Positions 20,218 through 29,615 are shown, counted from the first letter of the stretch. The stretch is 35,577 bases of DNA from Eggerthellaceae bacterium UBA3686 (GCA_002371495.1 DFIX01000053.1:1-35577); one strand, 5' to 3'. Numbers and translations: made by a program. Notes: generated from the sequence alone by a model not told the origin.

Positions 20218-22803
20218 CTACCAAACCTTCTTGAAGGTAAGCACGTTGCTTTCGCCAACGCGCTCGTAGTACATCTCATCGACGCTCTTCTTGGCCATGA
20301 GAATTCCCAAGCCGCCAATTGGCACATCGGCGATGTCGTCGGGCGTTACCGCATCGGGTTTGGCGAGCGGATTGTACGGTATACCATCATCCGCCATCTG
20401 CACCGTAATCGAAGGCGGATTGGCGTCGTATTCGAAGCTGATGCGCACTTCCCCGGGGTTCTCGGGGGTGGCATCTGGGTAAGCGTAATTGCATATGTTG
20501 ACGAACAGCTCCTCGGTGGCAATGTCCAGGGGGTTCTGCACTGACTTTGGCGCGCGACGACGATGCAGCTCCGCGTGGATGTAGTTGCACACGTGCACGA
20601 GCTGATTGATGTTTGCGTCGAGCACCATGACCGCCTTCTCCTCAGGGGGCACGCCGTACTTCAAGCCTAGCATCGTTATGTCATCTGACTGTTCGCAATC
20701 GAGCGTGAAATCCGTGATAGCGCGACGAATGCCGACGCAAACAGAGCGCGGGTTGTATTCTATATATTTGTAAAGCGTCTGCTCCAAACGCTCTTCTCCA
20801 AATAGGTTCTCGTTCGCGTCAATTGCCTCGGTAACGCCATCGGTGTACAGGTACAGCATATCTCCTTCAGCCATTTGCAGAGACAAAAGGCGGTAGGGAA
20901 TACCGTCGAAGAGCCCGAGCGGCATACCCGACACGTCGCGCATCCAGCTCCACTGCCCACCGTGCAAGACAAGCGGCGGATTGTGCCCCGCATTGACATA
21001 GGTAAGCTCCCCGGTCTCGTAGTTCAGCTCACACGCGAGCATCGTCACGAACATGCCGGCTTCGTTACCCAGACAGAGCTGGTGATTGGCAGCATCTACC
21101 GCCTCGTTTACGGGCAAACCGCTTTCCATATATGTTCTAATCTGGGTTTTCGCCGTCATCATGAACAGGGCGGCGGGAATGCCCTTGCCCGATACGTCTG
21201 CCATGACAAAGCCGATTCGCGAGCTTCCCTCTATCTCGAAGAAATCGTAGAAGTCGCCACCGACCTCTTTCGCGGTTTTCATGCTCGCATAGATATCGAA
21301 CCTGTCAATTTCGGGAAAAGCGGGGAAATCGTAGGGCAGCGCAGACTCCTGAATGGCCTTTGCCGTAGCAAGCTCTTGGGCGTTGCGTTGCTCCACTTCG
21401 GCAATCGAGCTCTTAAGAGCGCCCACTGTCGTGTTGATGCCTTCGGAAAGCGACGTGAACTCTCGGCTCGCACGCACGTTAACGCGCTCGTTCAGGTTTC
21501 CGCCCGTAATCTTCTCGAGCGAGGAGTTCGTCTCGTCAATGCGCCTCAAAACACCTTCGTCGAGCAGGCGCATCGCAACCAGTCCAATTGCGATGAGCAA
21601 TGCTACCGCAAGGATTGTGGAAGCTGTCATGACGCCGAAACGCTCTTCGTAAACCATCTCGAACGGCTGCATCGTTAGCACATAACCGTTATCGAAGCGA
21701 TCGACCATTGCAAAGGCCAGGTCCATGGTCCTAACACCCGGTTCGGATGGCTTCGATAAATAGGCTGCCTCGCCCCCGTACTCCTCCGCAAAAATCGCGA
21801 AGTACAAGTATCCGTCTTCATCTTCAGCGCCTTCCTCGCCGAGGTAATCTAGAACCTGATGCCCTGGTTTCATAAGATCTTCGTCATCGGACGCTAGGAT
21901 GATCCCGTTCTCGTCGACCACAATCGCCCAACCATCGATTTCCGTCATGTAGCCGTCGAGCACGTTGCCGTAGTTGCCATCTTGCCGTGCATTGAGCTGC
22001 TTTTGCAGATACGTGATTTCGCTCTGCATGGACTGAGCTGCCTTTGCTTGGGCATTGTACGTCTCGACCGTAAAAATAGCCCCGCTCGCCAGCATAAACA
22101 CGATGGCTGAAACAAACGCCATCCAATTACGAAACACCGATAAGAGCCTGCGTTCGCTCGCTTTCTCCTCCATCTTTAGGGCGGCGGTATTGGCCGCCAT
22201 GCATAAGGCAAACATGAGCACAGCGTCTATGAGCGCCTGCACCCCAAAACCCGCAAGGCTCACAAGCAGGCTGTTGCGTATCGACTCCGTACCTCCTAGG
22301 CCTGCGTAAATAATGAACACGTTCATCTGCACAAGCGCACTCGCCAACAACGACAAGCCCAAACACACCACAAAGACGCAAATCGCAAAGGAGGCCCCCG
22401 CAATGCGTCTCTTGAATATGAGCTTGAACAAGCAACCTGCCAATGCGCCCACAAGCGTGAACGTCACGAAGGTGTTCAGCGGCATCATGAAGTAGATTTC
22501 GTACAAATCGAGCGGGATCAGCGTGGCATGCGCATAAACTACCGCGCCAGCGAACAGACCGATGAGCGAGCCGGTAATCGGCCCGTAAATAAACCCACCC
22601 ATGACGACGGGCGCCAATATGAACATCAGATACACAGCTGTGTCTTCAATTGCGCCGATGCTCCAAAACCCGAGTTGCGCAAACGACATCGAGACGATCA
22701 TGGTTACCACGAAGACAAGCGAGGCAATACGAACTTGCGCGTCCATATCGCACACACGGCCCCAAAGCAGTTTTCGCATTCTCTTTTTCGCTGCTGCATC
22801 CAT
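20218..22803 (-). CDS. Membrane SpoIIE-type PP2C phosphatase with HAMP and HATPase domains
   Basis: This 861-residue membrane signalling protein begins with about six hydrophobic segments (20-200). A further membrane segment near 230-250 is followed by an extracytoplasmic sensing region (about 250-385), another membrane segment (about 390-410) and a HAMP linker (about 415-470). A PP2C/SpoIIE phosphatase domain (about 490-720) has AKEVGGDFYDF, MADVSGKGIPAALFM, YTDGVTEA and QSDDITML. A C-terminal RsbW-like HATPase domain (about 725-861) has ATEELFVNICNYAY, DDGIPYNP and PIGGLGILMAKK. Such proteins act on anti-sigma-factor antagonists; carrying phosphatase and kinase-like domains in one chain suggests a two-way switch. 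ATG 22803 has GGTGG five bases upstream. No partner STAS protein lies in the window. Confidence 0.85.
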   Translation of the reverse strand: MDAAAKKRMRKLLWGRVCDMDAQVRIASLVFVVTMIVSMSFAQLGFWSIGAIEDTAVYLMFILAPVVMGGFIYGPITGSLIGLFAGAVVYAHATLIPLDLYEIYFMMPLNTFVTFTLVGALAGCLFKLIFKRRIAGASFAICVFVVCLGLSLLASALVQMNVFIIYAGLGGTESIRNSLLVSLAGFGVQALIDAVLMFALCMAANTAALKMEEKASERRLLSVFRNWMAFVSAIVFMLASGAIFTVETYNAQAKAAQSMQSEITYLQKQLNARQDGNYGNVLDGYMTEIDGWAIVVDENGIILASDDEDLMKPGHQVLDYLGEEGAEDEDGYLYFAIFAEEYGGEAAYLSKPSEPGVRTMDLAFAMVDRFDNGYVLTMQPFEMVYEERFGVMTASTILAVALLIAIGLVAMRLLDEGVLRRIDETNSSLEKITGGNLNERVNVRASREFTSLSEGINTTVGALKSSIAEVEQRNAQELATAKAIQESALPYDFPAFPEIDRFDIYASMKTAKEVGGDFYDFFEIEGSSRIGFVMADVSGKGIPAALFMMTAKTQIRTYMESGLPVNEAVDAANHQLCLGNEAGMFVTMLACELNYETGELTYVNAGHNPPLVLHGGQWSWMRDVSGMPLGLFDGIPYRLLSLQMAEGDMLYLYTDGVTEAIDANENLFGEERLEQTLYKYIEYNPRSVCVGIRRAITDFTLDCEQSDDITMLGLKYGVPPEEKAVMVLDANINQLVHVCNYIHAELHRRRAPKSVQNPLDIATEELFVNICNYAYPDATPENPGEVRISFEYDANPPSITVQMADDGIPYNPLAKPDAVTPDDIADVPIGGLGILMAKKSVDEMYYERVGESNVLTFKKVW

Positions 22804-22876
22804 ATTCGCCACCAATTAACGTTGCGCGAGGCAAATCGAGCGCCTTGCGCTTAACGGCTATGCTTTCGCTACTGAA

Positions 22877-24385
22877 TCATACGTCATGATTGAGGATGCG
22901 GTAAATCAGATTCATATCGAGGCTGTTTCGCACGGCGTCGGCGAGCTTGTCGTATTGGGCCTCTTTGTAGGCATGCATGTCGAGCGCTTGAACGGCGGTT
23001 TCGTCGAGGCCTTTTGCGGCAAGCAGCGACGACACGATGGCCTGCGCGCACTCCTGGGCATCGAAGATCCCGTGTATGTAAGAACCGTATACGTTGCCGG
23101 CCTGTACGACGGGCTCTTCGAGTATGCGGTTCTCGGGAACCGACAACACGTCCGCTTCGGTCCCTTCCGCAAGCTCGGTACGACCCATGTGTATCTCGTA
23201 GCCTTCCACGGTAACGCCCGAAAGCGCTGCAAGCGGGCCTTCCACATGACCGACCGTCTTGACGACACGCACCTGATGCTTGTCGGGACTGAACACCGTG
23301 CGAGTGGGAAGAAGCCCCATGCCTCGCATATCGCCGCCGCCTTCGGCCCCATACGGATCGCTGACTTCCTGCCCGAGCATCTGGAAACCGCCGCAGATGC
23401 CGAACAAGACCGTTCCAGCAGCTGCGCGTTTGAGGATAGCCGCCTCGAGGCCGCTTTCACGCAGCCATTTGAGGTCGGCGAGCGTGCTCTTGGTGCCCGG
23501 CAGCACAATCATGTCGGGCTCTCCCAGTTCGTGGGCGCGCGACACGTAGCGAACGTTTACGCCCGCAATAGCCGAGAGCGCGATGAAATCGGTAAAGTTC
23601 GACACTTTGGGAAGCCGCACGACCGCGATGTCGACGAGCGAAGGCACAGCTTCTGCCGTAAAGCGGTCCGAAAGGCTGTCCTCGTCGTCGATGTCGAGAA
23701 CCGTGTAGGGAACGACGCCTGCCACCGGCACCCCGGTACGTTCGCGCAAGATATCGAGACCCGGGTCGAGAATCGTTGCATCGCCGCGGAACTTGTTGAC
23801 GACAGTTGCCTTCACGCGGGCGCGCTCATCGTCATCAAGCAGTATAATCGTACCGATGAGCTGCGCAAACACGCCGCCACGATCGATGTCGCCCACCAGC
23901 AGCACCGGCGCGTCGACGAGCTTTGCCATACCCATGTTAACGATATCGTCGTCTTTGAGGTTGATCTCGGCCGGGCTTCCGGCACCTTCGATGACGATGA
24001 TGTCGAAACGCTCTGCCAGATCGTTGTAGGCTTCCATGATCTGCGGAACGAGCTGCTTCTTGAAGGCAAAGTACTCCCGCGCCGACATATTACCGAGCAC
24101 CTGACCGTTTACGATGACTTGCGACCCCACATCATTCGTGGGCTTGAGCAAAATGGGGTTCATAGCTGCTTCGGGCTCGATACCGGCAGCTTCTGCCTGC
24201 ACGACCTGCGCGCGACCCATCTCGTCGCCGTTTGCGGTGATGGAAGAGTTGAGTGCCATGTTCTGCGACTTGAACGGCGCAACTTTGTAGCCATCTTGGG
24301 CGAATACGCGGCATAGCCCTGCCACGAGCAGGCTCTTCCCTGCGCCCGACATCGTTCCCTGTACCATGATGGGTTTTGCTGTCAT
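22877..24385 (-). CDS. cbiP: Cobyric acid synthase
   Basis: CbiP (CobQ) amidates the b, d, e and g side chains of adenosylcobyrinate a,c-diamide, using ATP and glutamine. The 502-residue protein has the P-loop-like GTMSGAGKS (10-18), FKSQNMALNSSITANGDEMGRAQ, VIEGAGSPAEINL and VGDIDRGGVFAQ. Its C-terminal class I glutaminase domain has the nucleophile Cys in LFGICGGFQMLG and the His in YIHGIF. The ATG at 24385 follows GGAACGGAG; the GTG-initiated extension to 24448 has no family support. It is downstream of cbiA and separated from it by the 70-bp palindrome. Confidence 0.95.
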   Translation of the reverse strand: MTAKPIMVQGTMSGAGKSLLVAGLCRVFAQDGYKVAPFKSQNMALNSSITANGDEMGRAQVVQAEAAGIEPEAAMNPILLKPTNDVGSQVIVNGQVLGNMSAREYFAFKKQLVPQIMEAYNDLAERFDIIVIEGAGSPAEINLKDDDIVNMGMAKLVDAPVLLVGDIDRGGVFAQLIGTIILLDDDERARVKATVVNKFRGDATILDPGLDILRERTGVPVAGVVPYTVLDIDDEDSLSDRFTAEAVPSLVDIAVVRLPKVSNFTDFIALSAIAGVNVRYVSRAHELGEPDMIVLPGTKSTLADLKWLRESGLEAAILKRAAAGTVLFGICGGFQMLGQEVSDPYGAEGGGDMRGMGLLPTRTVFSPDKHQVRVVKTVGHVEGPLAALSGVTVEGYEIHMGRTELAEGTEADVLSVPENRILEEPVVQAGNVYGSYIHGIFDAQECAQAIVSSLLAAKGLDETAVQALDMHAYKEAQYDKLADAVRNSLDMNLIYRILNHDV

Positions 24386-24478
24386 GTGTAGCTCCGTTCC
24401 GTCATCGCCATGCAAACCAACCTTGCGCCGGCCTTCGGGTGAACGCACCGATAAAGCGCTTTTATTGTAGCCCAGCAG

Positions 24479-24548
24479 ATGAGTCAGGCTACCTGGTAAG
24501 GTGACTCATTGTGCGCAATGAGTCACCTTACCAGGTAGCCTGACTCAT
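24479..24548. repeat. Perfect 33-bp inverted repeat, AGTCACCTTACC family, paired copy
   Basis: The left arm 24479-24511 and right arm 24516-24548 are exact complements around the loop TGCG. Each arm contains AGTCACCTTACCAGGTA and is itself nearly palindromic, so the locus looks like two inverted copies of the 18312-18344 element. The right arm overlaps the cbiA stop codon (24545-24547). It would form a very stable hairpin between cbiA and cbiP. Confidence 0.75.
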
Positions 24549-25915
24549 GCCCGAGCAGCGCAGGCACGGACGAAGCGGGCGAGCGCCTGGGGGCGCGCGT
24601 GCAGACACAGATGCGGATAGCCTGCGTAGAGCGCCGGCGTCGCATGGGCGCAATCCCAACCGCGGGCGCTCTGGGGCTTCTGCGCATGGAAGGCATCACC
24701 TGCGGAGTCGCTGTCCCAGTAGTGGAATTCGTGGGCAGGAAGGGCGTCCCCTGCTGCGCACAGCAGGTTGTCCTCTTTGGCCGTGATGCCGATGTAGCCG
24801 AAGCGCCCGAGCTTTGGCGTGCGAAACGAGCGACCAGGGATGACGCCCACCATCGGCCAGAACCGCCCTTGGTCGTCTTCGAGCTGCTCGTGCAGGAACA
24901 TGAACCCGCCGCACTCGGCGATAGTGGGCATGCCGGCTTCAATTGCCTCGCGAATCTGCGCAAGCAGCGGCGTGTTGGCGCTGAGCTCCTCGCAGTGAAG
25001 CTCAGGGTAGCCGCCACCCAGGTACAATCCACTCGCCCCTTCAGGAAGATGGTCGTCAGCTAGCGGCGAGAAGTACGCAAGATGAGCGCCGAGCTGTTCC
25101 ATCATGCGCAGCGTATCGGAATAGTAGAAGCAAAACGCGTCATCGTGCGCCACCGCAATGACGGGTGCCCTGCCCGCCGACGCCCCTTCGGGCAAGGTCG
25201 CAGGCTCGTATTCGAGGGCGGGGGCGCTCTGGGCAAGCTCCATCAGGCCGCCAAGGTCGAGCGACTCTTCCAGTACGGCAGCGATCTTGTTGAGCTTGAC
25301 CTGCAAGTCGGCAACTTCGGATGCCGTGACTAGGCCCAGATGGCGGCTTTCGAGGCTGCAGTCGGCATCGAGCACGGGCACATAGCCGTACGCGCGCACG
25401 CCGCATTCCTTTTCGATGAGCTCCTTCAGGCGCGAGTAGAGCATAGGCGAGCAGCGGTTGATGATCACGCCCGCGATGCCGCTCGGCTCGCGGAAACGCA
25501 AAAAGCCCAGCACTTCCGCCGCGATCGAGCGGGCTCGGCCGCGGCCGTCCACAACAAGCAGCGCCGGCGTCTGCGTGGTGCGCGCAACGTCCCAGGCCGA
25601 GGCCTCGTCGCTCACAGCGATGCCGTCGTAGTAACCCATGACGCCCTCGATGATGGTGAGGTCAGCCCACGCCGCCCCTTCGGCCACGAGCTGGCGCACT
25701 TGGTTCTCACCCATAAAGAACAGGTCGAGGTTGCGCGAATCGGCGCCGATAACCTCGCGATGAAACATCGGGTCGATATAGTCGGGCCCACACTTACATG
25801 CCTGCAGCTTCATTCCACGGTTCGCAAACGCCTGCAATAACCCGCAGGTAAATGTCGTTTTCCCTCCCCCGCTCGCGGGGGCACATACCAGCAGCCGGGG
25901 CGCTTTGGTCTTCAT
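24545..25915 (-). CDS. cbiA: Cobyrinate a,c-diamide synthase
   Basis: CbiA (CobB) amidates the a and c carboxylates of cobyrinate. The 456-residue protein has the N-terminal dethiobiotin-synthetase-like domain with PASGGGKTT (13-21), KCGPDYIDPMFH and VEGVMGYYDG-like IIEGVMGYYDG. The C-terminal glutaminase domain has GLYLGGGYPE and the nucleophile Cys in AECGGFMFL. The final EFHYW block is also typical. The ATG at 25915 has AGGAGG upstream. Its stop codon lies inside the 70-bp palindrome that precedes cbiP. Confidence 0.94.
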   Translation of the reverse strand: MKTKAPRLLVCAPASGGGKTTFTCGLLQAFANRGMKLQACKCGPDYIDPMFHREVIGADSRNLDLFFMGENQVRQLVAEGAAWADLTIIEGVMGYYDGIAVSDEASAWDVARTTQTPALLVVDGRGRARSIAAEVLGFLRFREPSGIAGVIINRCSPMLYSRLKELIEKECGVRAYGYVPVLDADCSLESRHLGLVTASEVADLQVKLNKIAAVLEESLDLGGLMELAQSAPALEYEPATLPEGASAGRAPVIAVAHDDAFCFYYSDTLRMMEQLGAHLAYFSPLADDHLPEGASGLYLGGGYPELHCEELSANTPLLAQIREAIEAGMPTIAECGGFMFLHEQLEDDQGRFWPMVGVIPGRSFRTPKLGRFGYIGITAKEDNLLCAAGDALPAHEFHYWDSDSAGDAFHAQKPQSARGWDCAHATPALYAGYPHLCLHARPQALARFVRACAARA

Positions 25916-25934
25916 CCCCTACCTCCTCTGTACA

Positions 25935-25973
25935 AAAATGTGAAAAAAGGGTCAGACCCCTTTTTCACATTTT
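25935..25973. terminator. Palindromic terminator-like repeat, TGTGA family copy 2
   Basis: Arms 25935-25951 and 25957-25973 (AAAATGTGAAAAA and complement around GGG/CCC) enclose the loop TCAGA with one mismatch. It lies between cbiJ-cbiE and cbiA; the right arm reaches into the cbiJ-cbiE stop codon (25972-25974). Confidence 0.7.
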
Positions 25974-27492
25974 AATCAGTCAGCTTGCCGGGCTCGAGCT
26001 TGGCACCGGCAGGGTTTTCGACGAGCATGACAGCAAGATCGTCGAACTCGCATTTGGCAAGCTCCGACGCCATGCCGCTCGTAATACGTTCGTCGGGGTA
26101 CGAAAGGCGCTCGCCAACATGCACCGTCAAACTCCCCATGCCCGCGTTGTCGAGCATGCGGCAGATATCGCGGGCCTTGGTCTGACCGCCCGTCAGCATG
26201 AAAGTCTTGGCAAAGGCGCGCACCTCGGCCACCGGGTCGCATTCGCGCCCGTGAGCCGACACCAGATGGACGTCCTGCCAAGGAGTGAGCAGCCGCGCAC
26301 ACAAGCAAACGACCGACGAGATGCCGGGTATGGCGCGTACATCCCATTCGGGCAGCTGCGCAAGTTTTTTGGAAAGCGTGGCAGCACCACTGTAGAACCC
26401 TACGTCGCCCGAAAACAGTACGCTCGCGACCTGGGCGTCGGATTCGCAGAGCGCCCGGGCTATATCATCGCTCTTGATGAGCGCGAGCTTGCTGCACGGT
26501 TTGTCGGCATAGGGCTCGAGCATGCGACGTGCCCCTATCAGCAGGTCGCTGCGTTCGATAGCCGCACGAGCCTCGTACGTCATCGTGTCGGGATTCCCCA
26601 AGCCGATGCCAACAAGATATACGGTGCGATCGGAAGCGTCATCCTCCGTAGGGCGCAAAGCAGCTTCGGGCGCACTTGCGCCGCCCGAAGCAATTCGCTC
26701 ATCTTGAGCCGCGCCTTTTGCAACAGCCGCCGAGCTAATGCCCAAAATGCCCGAAAGCTTCTCTTGCACCTCGGCGAACGAGAAGCCTCCTTCTTCCGAC
26801 GGGCGATCGATTACGACAAGCTCGGCACCGCATGCGCGCGCCGCGTCGACCTTCTCTTCGAAGCCTCCCGTCTTGCCCGACGCTTTCGTCACCATGATGT
26901 CGATACCGAGCTGGCGCATGAGCGCCTCGTTGAACTCCCGCGTGAACGGACCTTGCATTGCAATGATATGGCTTGCGGGAATCCCCAGATTACGCGCCCG
27001 CTCAACCGAATCGCCAACAGGAAGAATGCGCGCATACAGGCGTTGTGCGAAATCGGGAACCGCCGCGACAAACGCGGGCAGGTCTTTGGCGCCTGTGGTC
27101 AGCAGCACCCGTCCCGACCGCTCTGCCAGCAGCTGTGCGCACGATTCGACATCCGGCACCGAAGTGAAGTCTTCGCCATACCCCCCTTCGCGCAAAAGGC
27201 GCAGGTGGGGAATCGCGTGCATCTCGGCCAGAGCCAGCACGCTCGCGGTGACGTGCGTCGCGTACGGATGCGTCGCATCGACGATGCAGGCGAAGTCGTG
27301 CTCTTGAACGAGGCGCTCTTTGCCATCCTCGTCAAGGGGACCCACATGAGGCGTCACCCGCGGAAGTCCGCTGACGAGCTCGCCGCCGTACTCGGTCGCC
27401 GCGCATGAAACGACATCGCAGCAGTCGAGCGAACTCAACCATTCGACCAGCTGGCGCCCTTCGGCAGTCCCCCCGAACACCAATACTTCCAC
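25972..27492 (-). CDS. cbiJ-cbiE: Fusion: CbiJ (cobalt-precorrin-6A reductase) and CbiE (precorrin-6Y C5 methyltransferase)
   Basis: This 506-residue fusion joins consecutive enzymes. Residues 1-250 are CbiJ/CobK: VLVFGGTAEGRQL (4-16), DATHPYATHVTA, and VTKASGKTGGFEEKV. A low-complexity Ala/Glu/Ser linker (about 250-290) leads to CbiE (about 291-506): VYLVGIGLGNPDTMTYEA, SGDVGFYSGA and IPGISSV. There is no CbiT decarboxylating C15-methyltransferase domain, which often follows CbiE. GTG at 27492 has GGAAGG seven bases upstream; the in-frame extension to 27555 only translates the adjacent palindrome (KKGSDPFFTF) and is rejected. Confidence 0.92.
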   Translation of the reverse strand: MEVLVFGGTAEGRQLVEWLSSLDCCDVVSCAATEYGGELVSGLPRVTPHVGPLDEDGKERLVQEHDFACIVDATHPYATHVTASVLALAEMHAIPHLRLLREGGYGEDFTSVPDVESCAQLLAERSGRVLLTTGAKDLPAFVAAVPDFAQRLYARILPVGDSVERARNLGIPASHIIAMQGPFTREFNEALMRQLGIDIMVTKASGKTGGFEEKVDAARACGAELVVIDRPSEEGGFSFAEVQEKLSGILGISSAAVAKGAAQDERIASGGASAPEAALRPTEDDASDRTVYLVGIGLGNPDTMTYEARAAIERSDLLIGARRMLEPYADKPCSKLALIKSDDIARALCESDAQVASVLFSGDVGFYSGAATLSKKLAQLPEWDVRAIPGISSVVCLCARLLTPWQDVHLVSAHGRECDPVAEVRAFAKTFMLTGGQTKARDICRMLDNAGMGSLTVHVGERLSYPDERITSGMASELAKCEFDDLAVMLVENPAGAKLEPGKLTD

Positions 27493-27521
27493 GTTCGCAC
27501 CTTCCCCTTCCAACCAGATGA

Positions 27522-27560
27522 AAAATGTGAAAAAAGGGTCTGACCCTTTTTTCACATTTT
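27522..27560. terminator. Palindromic terminator-like repeat, TGTGA family copy 3
   Basis: A perfect 17-bp stem (27522-27538 with 27544-27560) with loop TCTGA, so it is in the opposite orientation to copies with TCAGA. It lies between cbiH and cbiJ-cbiE, with its end a few bases from the cbiH stop. Confidence 0.72.
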
Positions 27561-27565
27561 GTGCG

Positions 27566-28318
27566 CTAATCCTCGCGCTGCAAGTAGCCGCGCGGCGTCA
27601 CCATGCGCCCGTCGAGCTCCTTCGTCTGCGAGTTGCCGATGAAGACGCAGGTGAACATGTCAACTTGCGTGTCTCGCAGCTCGGCGAGCGTCATGACGCG
27701 CGCTTCTTCGCCTTCGCGTCCGATATTGCGCACGGTACCGCACACCGTAGCCGGGTCCTTGCCGGCCTTTAGCAGGATGTCGCAGGCGCGCTGCAGGTAA
27801 TCAGGGCGCTTGTGCGAAGAGGGGTTGTACAAGCTGATGACGAAATCGGCCTGGGCGGCAGCGATGAGGCGCTGCTCGATCTTTTCCCACGGAGTCAGCA
27901 AATCCGAAAGCGAAATCGTGCACCAATCGTGCATGAGCGGGGCGCCCAGCACGGCCGCGCCGCCCGTAGAGGCGGACACACCCGGAATGACCTCGATGGC
28001 AACGGGCGGATACTCGCCTGCAAGCTCGTAGATGAGACCGGCCATGCCGTACACACCGGGATCGCCCGAGCAGACCATGGCGACGCTGCGTCCTTCGGAT
28101 GCCGCCTCGAGCGCCTTGCGGCAACGGTCGACCTCTTTGCGCATAGGCGTTGTCAGAACCTCTTTGTCGGGAAATTGATCGCGCAGCAGGTCGACATAGA
28201 CCGTATAGCCCGCAATCAGGTCGCACGCCTCGATGGCTGTCTGCGCACGCAACGTCATGTCTTCTGCGCCGCCCGGGCCGAGGCCTATGACGTACAGCTT
28301 GCCTTTGGTATCGCTCAT
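27566..28318 (-). CDS. cbiH: Cobalt-precorrin-3 (precorrin-3B) C17-methyltransferase
   Basis: CbiH methylates C17 and drives ring contraction in the anaerobic corrin pathway. The 250-residue protein has the tetrapyrrole methylase motifs LYVIGLGPGGAEDMTLRA (8-25), CSGDPGVYGMAG, EVIPGVSASTGGAA, and the family-specific SLSDLLTPWEKIEQRL and LYNPSSHKRP. The ATG at 28318 has GGAAAA upstream; the extension to 28375 has no family match. It lies between cbiG and cbiJ-cbiE. Confidence 0.94.
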   Translation of the reverse strand: MSDTKGKLYVIGLGPGGAEDMTLRAQTAIEACDLIAGYTVYVDLLRDQFPDKEVLTTPMRKEVDRCRKALEAASEGRSVAMVCSGDPGVYGMAGLIYELAGEYPPVAIEVIPGVSASTGGAAVLGAPLMHDWCTISLSDLLTPWEKIEQRLIAAAQADFVISLYNPSSHKRPDYLQRACDILLKAGKDPATVCGTVRNIGREGEEARVMTLAELRDTQVDMFTCVFIGNSQTKELDGRMVTPRGYLQRED

Positions 28319-28417
28319 GTCGTTTTCCTTTCGGTGGGTACGGGCCTTCGCGCATGCGCTGGCTATTCGACCCACATCTTAATTACTGACCATTCTACTT
28401 GATGACAAACTCCGGCT

Positions 28418-29494
28418 TTACATCGATGCCGCGAGCGCGACGGTAACGCCGTTGCCAGCCTGTTTGTCGAGCAGCAAATGCCCGCCGCCCGCCAGGGCCG
28501 CCCGCTCGCAAACGTTGTCGACGCCGACGGTGCGCTTGACGAATTCCGAAGCGCTGAAATCGCCCGGCACGGCGGCAAGCTCTTCGGCCGTGTAGAACCG
28601 CAAAGCCCAACCGCGCGCCCTCGCTACGTCGTGAATCGCCAATTCGTCCGCCTTCACGTCGATCGAGGCAAGAAGCGCTACTGCGCGCGGAGAGATGCGC
28701 GCCCTGGAAAGCGCTGCATCGATTGCGCCCGCGAGCACGGCGGTATCCGTCCCCCGCCGACACCCCACGCCGACCGTCACGATGCGCGGTACCAGGTGCA
28801 GCGTACGTTCGAACGGACGACATGCCTCGTCGAACGAAACGGCGAAACCGATTTCGGGCGTTTTTTCCGCGCCTCCGTCAGGCGCCTTGCCCGCGACATC
28901 GCTTGCCCGGCCCGCATCCACGACGCCTTCGGGCACATCCCAGTCCAAATCGAAGTCAGACGCGAACCCAACCGCGCCGCCTTCGAGCAGCCGCGCCGAG
29001 ATCTGCTTGGCAATCGGGCGCTCGAGGATTGCGAAGCCCCTGCGCGCCGCCCATTCGTCGACTGCGAACAATTTGTTCACGTCCGTTGCCGTCGAAACGA
29101 CTGCCTGCCCGCCTGTCACACGGGCGACAGCGCGCGCAAGCTCGTTCGCGCCGCCTACATGCCCCGACAGCAGCGGCACGACGAAGCGCCCCGCCTCGTC
29201 GACGCTGATCACCGCCGGATCGCTGAACTTGTCGCGCACGTGCGGCGCAATCGCGCGCACGGCGATGCCGGTCGCGCTCACGAACAAAAGCGCATCGGCC
29301 TGCCCGAAGTGATCGGCCGTCCAAGCACCAAGGCTTTCGTATGCCTGCACGCCCAGATCATCGGCAAAGCGCTCGGGCCCATGCACCGTAAACACAGCGC
29401 CTTCGAACCCCTCCTGCGCGCCCAATTTGGACGCAAGCTCGCAGGCAAGCCCGCAGCCCCGGCGCGTGAAGGCAATCAGCGCGCACGTGCGCAC
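28418..29494 (-). CDS. cbiG: Cobalt-precorrin-5A hydrolase
   Basis: CbiG opens the delta-lactone of cobalt-precorrin-5A and releases acetaldehyde, so it marks the anaerobic pathway. The protein has the N-terminal block CALIAFTRRGCGLA, the central SATGIAVRAIAPHVRDKFSDPAV and LLSGHVGGANELAR, and the CobE-like C-terminal domain with VGVGCRRGTDTAVL. I choose the GTG at 29494 (358 residues) because GGAG lies eight bases upstream and the family begins near there. An ATG at 29560 would add 22 residues without an evident SD. A variable Ala/Gly-rich linker lies in the middle. Confidence 0.9.
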   Translation of the reverse strand: MRTCALIAFTRRGCGLACELASKLGAQEGFEGAVFTVHGPERFADDLGVQAYESLGAWTADHFGQADALLFVSATGIAVRAIAPHVRDKFSDPAVISVDEAGRFVVPLLSGHVGGANELARAVARVTGGQAVVSTATDVNKLFAVDEWAARRGFAILERPIAKQISARLLEGGAVGFASDFDLDWDVPEGVVDAGRASDVAGKAPDGGAEKTPEIGFAVSFDEACRPFERTLHLVPRIVTVGVGCRRGTDTAVLAGAIDAALSRARISPRAVALLASIDVKADELAIHDVARARGWALRFYTAEELAAVPGDFSASEFVKRTVGVDNVCERAALAGGGHLLLDKQAGNGVTVALAASM

Positions 29495-29615
29495 CGTGCT
29501 TTCTCCGACATCCTGCCCGCGCGTTTGCGATTTTCCCATCGCCCGTTCCATCATCAGCAACAGCCTAGCCTACGCACTGATCTTCTCTACGTGCTAAGAG
29601 CTCGTCGCTAGCGTT

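Noticed and set aside
27493..27555. N-terminal extension of CbiJ beginning MKKGSDPFFTFF
   Set aside because: This peptide is the translation of the TGTGA-family palindrome; the same peptide appears wherever that repeat is open in this frame. A GTG with an SD lies at 27492.
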